Made by a program: the position numbers and the translations under genes. A stretch of DNA of 12,751 nucleotides from Bacteroidales bacterium. GTDB taxonomy: Bacteria; Bacteroidota; Bacteroidia; Bacteroidales; CG2-30-32-10. Below, in pieces: positions 7,766 to 12,751 of the stretch. How positions within the stretch are numbered: position 1 is the first letter of the stretch; the number at the start of each line of letters is the position of its first letter. The notes beneath the pieces were generated by a model. That model was not told where the DNA came from. It made no database searches and saw only the letters and a list, made by a program, of their open reading frames with translations. Location: the NCBI GenBank assembly GCA_035353855.1, contig DAOQAK010000060.1:1-12751 (forward strand). The letters run 5' to 3'.

Positions 7766-10465
7766 TTATTTTTTCTTTTTGTATTCTTTCCAGCACAAGA
7801 TGTATGTTTTCCGGAATGTGAGAAACCATTTATTATTGGATGTATATTTTTTAATCAGTTCTGCCGGCTTTTGATTTGGATTGCTGTAATAATCCGTTTT
7901 ACTAAGCATCCTGGCTAACTGCTCCTGGCAAAGAAATACAGTACTATCGCTGAAATTCCGGTTCGCTAAAATATTTAATAATGAAAATGTTTTTTCTGAA
8001 TTATTTTTTCCTGAAAAATATTTTGCAGCATTAAGAATGTATGATTCGTTTTGCGAAATAATGTACTTTTCAAAAGGAATATGTGATAAGCCATATTGTT
8101 CCATATTTAATGATGCAGCTAACTTTTCGGCTTCGTAATATTTGTCAATGGCAAAGTTATATAATTTCAACCGGACTGCAGAATCGGATTGATTGCGCAG
8201 TTTCTGATATTTTGCAGCTTCCTGATATTTTGTAATACCTGATTTGGCATCGGTATCGGATATTTTACATCTTGAATTTGATTGAGTGACAGCAATAGCT
8301 TTTTGATAATAATCATAAGCTTCAGCATAATTATTCAACGAAATTTTTTGCTTTGCTGTTGTACATGATTCATTATATTTTTCATTAGCCTGTTTGCAAT
8401 ATAAAGCAGATATTTTTGTTTCCAGATCAGCAAATGAAAGATTAATGATTGAATCATTTTCCAGGTTATACATTTTCATCATCACCTTTACCGTGTCGGC
8501 CATTTCCTTTGCTTTACCGGGTTCATTCCCCCAGGTATGCATATTGCCTTTTTGAATAAAATTGCTGATATAAGGTTTTGCCGAAGCGTGCAGCAATGAG
8601 TCGAGCAGGGTATCCGGTTTTACGATATAATTTCTTTCGATGTCTTTGGCCATGCCAAAACTATGTAAAGCGCTAATTCCGTTTTGTAATTTCAAATAAG
8701 AGATTCCATCAGAAATATATTTCATGTAATATTTTTCTTTAAGTTGTCCGGTAAGCGAATCAGCGGCAATTGCAGAAGGAATATCGGCAGGGTTTTCTTG
8801 TTGATATTTTTTTGCCAGAACAATAGTTTCTTCAGCTTTTACAGGGTCGTTGTATTTTATGTAATCTTTAGCTTTTTTTATAAACGATTTGTATATTCCC
8901 TGTTTGGTAACAGTCATAACAGCCTTGTATTTATTATCGCAAGCATTGTTTTTGTATTTGTAACAAAGATTAGAAATGTCTTGCAAGATAACATAAGCGC
9001 TATCGTAAAGTGATTTTGAATTCAGTGATATGCTGTGTGTAGTAAGTCCTGTTATTAACTGCGAAAGAAGATTATCGGCTTCTGATGATGAAATTATATC
9101 GGATGAATTCGTGTCCTGAAAATCTTTTGCATTGGTAATATATATTTCGGCTATATCAAGATTGTCGGTATCAACAGCTTTTTTTGAAACGATAAGAAAT
9201 GATTTGTAAATTCCGTACTTTGCTTTAGCTATGCTTTTCTGAAGGCTTTCAGGACAATTGATGACTTTTATATTTGAACAAAAGTTTTTTGCATCATTTA
9301 GTATATTAAGTGCAGCATGATAATCTTCAGCAAGAATAGATGACTCTCCTCTGGCGATAAAGCGTTTATCAAGACTGTCGGCAAGTTTAATGACCTGTTT
9401 AAGGATTTCCTGATTAGGATTCAGCCTGGTGGTGATATTAATTAAATTTTTACCTGATTCAGTCAGCTCATTTTTTAAGTAGAGAATCCGTGCCATTAAA
9501 AGAAATGCAGGTGAGTAATACGGATTTGCAATAGCGCTTTTTTTTAAATAATTTAAAGCATTTGTTGTATCGTTTTTAGATAAGCATTCGATAGCTTTAT
9601 TATAATTAACCACATCGAGAGTCGACAGCATTTCATTTATTTTGCTTCGCAGGGTTTTTACCTTAACATTCAATGTGCTGAATTTATTAATAAAATCAAT
9701 AGGGTCGTGGGAGTATAACCCGAGTTTTGCAATAAAATCTTTATTATAAATTTCCGTCATTGTTTTCTCAATCTCTTTCAGCTTTATATCGTAAACTTTA
9801 ACAAGGTCGATGTAAGTGAGATTGATTTCCGATAATTTTTCTTTTGCTGCTGATATTGAAAATTCAGAGTTGTAATAATCTTTTATCAGTTGAGTTTTTA
9901 TCTTGAAATGGTAAAGGTCAGAGTCGTTGTAAGTAAAATTTATTTTTTCAATTTTTATTTGAGGGATTTCAAAAGGGATTGAATCAATATATACTTGTGA
10001 AATTATAAAAGTTTTGTTAGTACTGTTCTTTATACACTCTGTTGAATTTTTAAAAGGTTTCAATATTCCTTTTTCATTAGCGGAATATTCTATTTCAATT
10101 TTACCTGGAAGAAGGACGTCAGATATATCAAAAGTTTTGTAGAGTATATCGCCAGTGGGTTTTTCGGGAACAATCTGAAAAGAAATTTTATAATTTTTAA
10201 TTTCTTTTTTGTTTGATTTAGGAATATTCGTTATTGATAATTTATCAATGTATGTAAATGAAACTTGTGTATATTCTAAAATTTTTGGGATGCTTTTGGA
10301 AATTTCTTCAATGATATAATTGGTGTTTTTATTAGAATTTGTTGAAGTTTCTGAATACTTAAAAGTACATGTGTATTCTTTTGTTTCTTTATAAACAGTA
10401 TCAGTTTGACAAAAACAGAAGTTAATTGCAGCAAGGCAGAGTAGAAGGCTGGTTATAAATTTCAT
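7766..10465 (-). CDS. large exported repeat protein with TPR-like helices, function unknown
   Basis: I do not recognise a named family for this 899-residue protein. Residues 1-19 form a signal peptide (K2, then a hydrophobic core, ending CFC before Q20), so it should be exported. Residues 25-190 are rich in beta-type segments, and 200-280 are helical and charged. From about 287 there are TPR-like helix pairs, for example around AIECLSKNDTTNALNYLKKS (291-310), DYHAALNILNDAK (381-393) and NNYAEAYDYYQKAIAV (711-726). A unit of about 105 residues is duplicated: GIYKSFLIVSKKA (418-430) with its following AE..I..AK helix recurs as GIYKSFIKKAKDY (523-535), and both copies end in a LxxQL segment. There is no visible catalytic motif. 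It lies upstream of cphA with a 67-base gap, but an exported protein has no obvious role in cytoplasmic cyanophycin metabolism. It may be an envelope scaffold or protein-interaction factor. Confidence 0.75.
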   Translation of the reverse strand: MKFITSLLLCLAAINFCFCQTDTVYKETKEYTCTFKYSETSTNSNKNTNYIIEEISKSIPKILEYTQVSFTYIDKLSITNIPKSNKKEIKNYKISFQIVPEKPTGDILYKTFDISDVLLPGKIEIEYSANEKGILKPFKNSTECIKNSTNKTFIISQVYIDSIPFEIPQIKIEKINFTYNDSDLYHFKIKTQLIKDYYNSEFSISAAKEKLSEINLTYIDLVKVYDIKLKEIEKTMTEIYNKDFIAKLGLYSHDPIDFINKFSTLNVKVKTLRSKINEMLSTLDVVNYNKAIECLSKNDTTNALNYLKKSAIANPYYSPAFLLMARILYLKNELTESGKNLINITTRLNPNQEILKQVIKLADSLDKRFIARGESSILAEDYHAALNILNDAKNFCSNIKVINCPESLQKSIAKAKYGIYKSFLIVSKKAVDTDNLDIAEIYITNAKDFQDTNSSDIISSSEADNLLSQLITGLTTHSISLNSKSLYDSAYVILQDISNLCYKYKNNACDNKYKAVMTVTKQGIYKSFIKKAKDYIKYNDPVKAEETIVLAKKYQQENPADIPSAIAADSLTGQLKEKYYMKYISDGISYLKLQNGISALHSFGMAKDIERNYIVKPDTLLDSLLHASAKPYISNFIQKGNMHTWGNEPGKAKEMADTVKVMMKMYNLENDSIINLSFADLETKISALYCKQANEKYNESCTTAKQKISLNNYAEAYDYYQKAIAVTQSNSRCKISDTDAKSGITKYQEAAKYQKLRNQSDSAVRLKLYNFAIDKYYEAEKLAASLNMEQYGLSHIPFEKYIISQNESYILNAAKYFSGKNNSEKTFSLLNILANRNFSDSTVFLCQEQLARMLSKTDYYSNPNQKPAELIKKYTSNNKWFLTFRKTYILCWKEYKKKK

Positions 10466-10500
10466 AAGTAATTAAAGCAACATCAACATTCAATATGTGG

Positions 10501-10508
10501 CAAAAATA
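10501..10508 (-). promoter_or_regulatory. possible -7 box for the TPR-like gene
   Basis: The minus strand reads TATTTTTG, a match to TAnnTTTG, 36 bases upstream of the start codon at 10465. The surroundings are so AT-rich that a chance match is quite possible, and no -33 box is seen. Confidence 0.35.
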
Positions 10509-10554
10509 TATAAAATTTATGGTATAGAAATTTATTCAGGTAAAATGAAATCGT

Positions 10555-11379
10555 CTATTTACTGCGGGCTCTTTTAAAAATAATATTATAAAATGCATGA
10601 AAGAAGTATTTGCAATCTGTAGTCAAAGGATGTTTATCGTATTGTCTAAGGTATTCTTTTTCTGAAGCAATTATTTCATCAAGCGTTTTAGGCATGTCTT
10701 TGTAAAAAGGAGGAATTAACCCGGGCTTATATTGGATGCGTATTTTTCTGAATTCTTCCGGGTATAATGAGAAGTATTGGTTGCTTAAAGGTCTTACTCC
10801 AAATAGTTTTAAATCTCCCTTTAGAATATTATAAATCATAGGTAATTCATCAATCCATAATTTTCGCATTATTTTTCCTAATGTTGTAACACGGAAATCG
10901 TTTTTGAATTTTCCGCCTTCATCAAGTTTATTTTCTTCATAAATATATTCCTGAATGTATTCAGAATAAGGATGCATAGTGCGGAATTTATATACCCTGA
11001 TTACTTTCCCGTTTTTCCCAATCCTTCTTATTTTTATAAGAGGTCCATATGTAGGATAAAAATCGAAGAAAGGTTCTTTCGTTTTTTTTACAACGAAATA
11101 GTATAGGTTGTCAATAGTTTCTTCATTAATTATTTTAAACCCGCATGAATAAAGTCTTCCTAAAATTTCAGGACGGGATAAGACCCTGTTTCGCCCATTG
11201 GTTAACCAAAAATATATTTTTTTTGTAAAATATATTTTTGGAAAAACTCTTTTAAAAATAAAATCAATAAATGAATTTTAAACAGTCTCTAAAACTTTAA
11301 AAAATTCAGCCTTAAAATCAAAGGGATTTTCTTGCTCGTTTTCGGGTAATGAAATTTCTTCAAAATGGGTCTCTTTCAT
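10555..11379 (-). pseudogene. undecaprenyl-phosphate sugar (phosphoglycosyl) transferase, broken by an in-frame stop
   Basis: From ATG at 11379 one frame runs to the stop at 10555 (274 residues) except for a TAA at 11278-11280, codon 34. Protein similarity continues in the same frame on both sides: RNRVLSRPEILGRLYSCGF, then PTYGPLIKIRRIGKNGK, YKFRTMHPYSEY, LWIDELPMIYNILKGDLKL, GVRPLS and YKPGLIPPFY. These are bacterial sugar-transferase (Bac_transf) motifs, including the Asp-Glu pair of the active site. The family loads the first sugar phosphate onto undecaprenyl phosphate for exopolysaccharide. The longest ATG-started intact frame begins only at 10977 and lacks the RIGKNGK-YKFRT part, so it is unlikely to work alone. 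The start lies 27 bases after the ancestral stop of the export gene, so the two were probably one operon. A sequencing error is the alternative to a real nonsense mutation. Confidence 0.85.
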
Positions 11380-11406
11380 TTCAGAGTTTTATTTGAAATA
11401 TAAAAA

Positions 11407-11506
11407 TTATTTACTAAGAAAGTTTAAAATCAGAATCAAAGTAGTAATTGATGAAAGTACTGTTGCAAATGGGAAAGGGTTAGTGCCGAAGAATTTCGAA
11501 CGGTTA
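11407..11506 (-). pseudogene. detached 3' end of the polysaccharide export gene
   Basis: Removing the element at 11517-11672 and one copy of its target duplication lets the export frame run on through these 100 bases to a TAA at 11407-11409. This restores 32 residues, including KFFGTNPFPFATV followed by a hydrophobic stretch of Leu, Ile, Thr and Ser. The total coding length becomes exactly 257 codons. The tail is typical of Bacteroidota export proteins and corresponds to the C-terminal helix that, in E. coli Wza, passes through the outer membrane. Confidence 0.85.
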
Positions 11507-11516
11507 GGCTTTACAT
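11507..11516. repeat. target-site duplication, left copy
   Basis: GGCTTTACAT directly abuts the left inverted repeat of the MITE. It is repeated exactly at 11673-11682 next to the right inverted repeat. A 10-bp perfect duplication identifies the element as a transposition product. Confidence 0.88.
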
Positions 11517-11672
11517 CAGGGCAAACGCATCTAAATTTTAGCTTCTACAACCATTGAAAACACTGAAATCATTTTTAAAAATTTAATCAAAAATTAAAAA
11601 TATTTGAATTATGTATTTTTATAAACAGTTGAACTTCATAGTATTTGTATTAATTTAGATGCGTTTGCCCTG
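11517..11672. mobile_element. 156-bp MITE-like non-autonomous transposable element
   Basis: The element has perfect 21-bp terminal inverted repeats (11517-11537 and 11652-11672) starting CAGGGCAAACGCAT, flanked by a 10-bp direct repeat of target DNA. The 114-bp interior is AT-rich and has no coding capacity, so the transposase must come from elsewhere. The long duplication is compatible with IS4-like families, but I cannot name the parent. Its insertion truncates the polysaccharide export gene and supplies 11 new codons and a stop. The same 14-bp terminus occurs at 41-54. Confidence 0.88.
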
Positions 11673-12343
11673 GGCTTTACATATATTACATCATTCGGTA
11701 ATAAATAAAAATATTCTGATTGCAATAAGTTTTTATCGGTAATATCAATAGGAATTACTTTTTCGGGATTATTCTGCCTTATTAAGGAAATTTGCTTTCT
11801 GTTGCCATTCATTGTTAAATCGCCTGCAAGACCTATGGCTTCAAGAATATTTAATTGAGTATTGTATACCTTGAAAGTGCCGGGTTTATTCACTTCACCC
11901 AAAATAGTAATATTAAAATTCAGCAATTTAACAATAACCAAAGAATTTTTTAAATAGTAATCTACTTTTTCTTGAATAACCTTTTGACTTTCTTCAATAG
12001 TTAATCCTTTTACATTTATTTTTCCTATCATTGGCAATTCTACAAAGCCTGAATCATTTACACTAAAACTGTTTAGATATGCACCTAATTCTGTTGAATA
12101 TGCATTTGTTTGTGTGTTTGCATTTAATGATAGAGATGATTCTTCATCAATAGGTACTGTTTTAATATATAAAACATCTTTAGGTTTTATTTTGTATACA
12201 AATGAAATATTCTTATCTGAAACTGTTCCTGAATTGTTTCCTTTATCCTGTAAATAAATATAATTTTTCTGAGGAGTACAGGAAAAAAATGATGGAATAA
12301 GAATAAAAAAAACGAAACAGATTTTAAGTGTTTTTATAGCCAT
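11636..12343 (-). CDS. polysaccharide export lipoprotein (Wza-like), 3' end replaced by a MITE
   Basis: The start is placed at 12343 because a longer frame would overlap the tRNA at 12360-12443 and because this start gives a good lipoprotein signal: K4, a hydrophobic core, then the lipobox SFFSC with C22. The mature protein would be anchored in the outer membrane as a capsule or exopolysaccharide exit pore. The poly-export domain covers about 48-140 (YKIKPKDVLYI, DSGFVELPMIGKINVKGLT). An SLBB domain follows at 145-189 (ITILGEVNKPGTFKVY, then GLAGDLTMNGNR), and LLPNDVIYVKP ends at P224. Residues 225-235 (RANASKLIQIL) come from the inserted element and replace a native 32-residue tail with a hydrophobic helix. 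The product may be made but is probably defective. It starts 16 bases after the tRNA, so tRNA and gene may share a transcript. Confidence 0.88.
   Translation of the reverse strand: MAIKTLKICFVFFILIPSFFSCTPQKNYIYLQDKGNNSGTVSDKNISFVYKIKPKDVLYIKTVPIDEESSLSLNANTQTNAYSTELGAYLNSFSVNDSGFVELPMIGKINVKGLTIEESQKVIQEKVDYYLKNSLVIVKLLNFNITILGEVNKPGTFKVYNTQLNILEAIGLAGDLTMNGNRKQISLIRQNNPEKVIPIDITDKNLLQSEYFYLLPNDVIYVKPRANASKLIQIL
11673..11682. repeat. target-site duplication, right copy
   Basis: GGCTTTACAT is identical to 11507-11516 and adjoins the right inverted repeat of the MITE. Within the export gene it encodes the end of VIYVKP. Confidence 0.88.
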
Positions 12344-12359
12344 AGATATAAAAATATTG

Positions 12360-12443
12360 TGCCCGAAACAGGACTCGAACCTGCACATCCTTACGAATAC
12401 TAGTCCCTGAAACTAGCGCGTCTACCAATTCCGCCATCCGGGC
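12360..12443 (-). tRNA. tRNA-Leu (anticodon CAG)
   Basis: This is a type II tRNA of 84 bases with a long variable arm. The acceptor stem GCCCGGA pairs with TTCGGGC, with one G-T pair. The D-loop contains GAATTGGTAGA, the anticodon stem CTAGT/ACTAG encloses the loop TTCAGGG, and the T-loop is TTCGAGT. The anticodon CAG reads CUG. The discriminator is A and is followed by CAA, so the 3' CCA is not encoded. It is followed 16 bases later by the export lipoprotein gene. Confidence 0.96.
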
Positions 12444-12453
12444 AATAATAAAT

Positions 12454-12541
12454 ATGTCAAATTGATGATGTTGAATATTAAATATAATAGTAGTTATTTT
12501 AATACATTTAACATTTTATATCGACATCTGCAATTTGACAT
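12454..12541. repeat. long inverted repeat between the two tRNA-Leu genes
   Basis: The 21 bases at 12454-12474 match the inverse of 12521-12541 at 18 of 21 positions, with 11 perfect pairs at the outer ends (ATGTCAAATTG / CAATTTGACAT). The 46-base centre is nearly pure A/T. It may be a small palindromic element or a transcription or processing signal between the tRNAs. No clear target duplication is seen. Confidence 0.5.
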
Positions 12542-12552
12542 CAGGATAATGG

Positions 12553-12636
12553 TGCCCAGGACAAGACTCGAACTTGCACAGCCTTGCGACCGCCAGCCCC
12601 TCAAGCTGGTGTGTCTACCAATTCCACCACCTGGGC
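12553..12636 (-). tRNA. tRNA-Leu (anticodon GAG)
   Basis: This is a type II tRNA of 84 bases. The acceptor stem GCCCAGG/CCTGGGC is perfect. The D-loop carries GAATTGGTAGA, the anticodon stem CCAGC/GCTGG encloses TTGAGGG, and the T-loop is TTCGAGT. Anticodon GAG reads CUC and CUU. Discriminator A is followed by an encoded CCA (12550-12552), unlike the neighbouring tRNA-Leu(CAG). Part of its 5' half and upstream flank is duplicated in the tandem repeat next to it. Confidence 0.96.
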
Positions 12637-12751
12637 AAAATATAAATAAATGAACGTTAATGTACAGGTGTGTCTACCTCCCGATAACTATCGGGACCAC
12701 CACCTGGGCAAAATATAAATAAATGAACGTTAATGTACAGGTGTGTCTACC
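12624..12751. repeat. 73-bp tandem repeat derived from the 5' part of tRNA-Leu(GAG)
   Basis: The 55 bases at 12624-12678 recur exactly at 12697-12751, with an 18-base palindrome between them, giving a 73-bp period. Each 55-base piece contains tRNA bases (CCACCACCTGGGC, the acceptor and D-arm 5' side), the AT-rich 5' flank, and a second tRNA piece (GGTGTGTCTACC, the D-arm 3' side). The window ends exactly at the end of the second copy, so more units may follow. Tandem expansion and an assembly artefact at a repeat are both possible. Confidence 0.8.
12667..12709 (-). pseudogene. tRNA-Leu D-arm and acceptor fragment with a palindrome in the D-loop
   Basis: Read on the minus strand this begins GCCCAGGTGG, like tRNA-Leu(GAG), and ends GGTAGACACACC. 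In the intact gene the four bases AATT separate these two pieces. Here they are replaced by the 18-base perfect palindrome TCCCGATAGTTATCGGGA (12679-12696, 8-bp arms and a 2-base centre). The anticodon, variable and T arms are absent, so it cannot be a working tRNA. Confidence 0.75.

Noticed and set aside
10466..10554. Possible terminator after the sugar transferase
   Set aside because: No convincing inverted repeat followed by a T-tract was found on the minus strand.
11278..11280. Possible recoding (selenocysteine or readthrough) at the sugar transferase stop
   Set aside because: The codon is TAA, which is not used for selenocysteine, and no recoding structure is evident. A nonsense mutation or sequencing error is simpler.
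12344..12388. An upstream ATG that would extend the export lipoprotein by 15 residues
   Set aside because: The extension overlaps the tRNA-Leu(CAG) gene and would bury the lipoprotein signal. The ATG at 12343 gives a correct signal peptide and lipobox.
12462..12653. Plus-strand open frame of 63 codons
   Set aside because: It is the antisense of tRNA-Leu(GAG). Its translated MVPRTRLELAQP-type sequence is the familiar false ORF read through tRNA genes.
12624..12751. CRISPR-like direct repeats
   Set aside because: There are only two copies, the spacer is a perfect palindrome, and the repeat is clearly derived from the adjacent tRNA gene. No cas genes are present.

Overview
The window is AT-rich DNA that looks like a member of the Bacteroidota. 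The evidence is very A/T-rich intergenic DNA, no Shine-Dalgarno sequences, TAnnTTTG-type promoter boxes, a Bacteroidota-style lipoprotein export gene, and a sugar transferase whose YKFRTMHPYSEY segment I associate with this phylum. All recognised protein genes and both tRNAs lie on the minus strand, so genes are read from the right end to the left.

Right end (about 11.4-12.75 kb). Two tRNA-Leu genes, GAG then CAG, lead into a polysaccharide export lipoprotein gene and an undecaprenyl-phosphate sugar transferase gene. Both protein genes are damaged. A 156-bp MITE-like element with 21-bp perfect terminal inverted repeats and a 10-bp target duplication has cut the 3' end off the export gene. Removing it on paper restores a 256-residue frame. 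The sugar transferase has an in-frame TAA at codon 34. The last 128 bases hold a 73-bp tandem repeat made from part of the tRNA-Leu(GAG) gene, with an 18-bp palindrome in place of D-loop bases.

Middle (7.8-10.5 kb). A large exported repeat protein of unknown function contains TPR-like helices.

Left two thirds (0.3-7.7 kb). A cyanophycin cluster reads cphA (full-length cyanophycin synthetase), cphB (cyanophycinase), a second shorter cyanophycin synthetase-like gene with a dead Mur-ligase-like domain (CphA2-like), and iadA (isoaspartyl dipeptidase). Together these would make the Asp-Arg storage polymer, cut it to beta-Asp-Arg, and then either split the dipeptide to Asp and Arg or re-polymerise it. 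The cphB and cphA2-like genes each have a TTAACTTTGC promoter-like decamer upstream, so they may be separate transcription units. Palindromic intergenic repeats sit in the 300-bp and 365-bp gaps. A stem-loop terminator follows iadA.

Left edge. The first 54 bases end with the same 14-bp terminus as the MITE, so another related element probably lies just outside the window.
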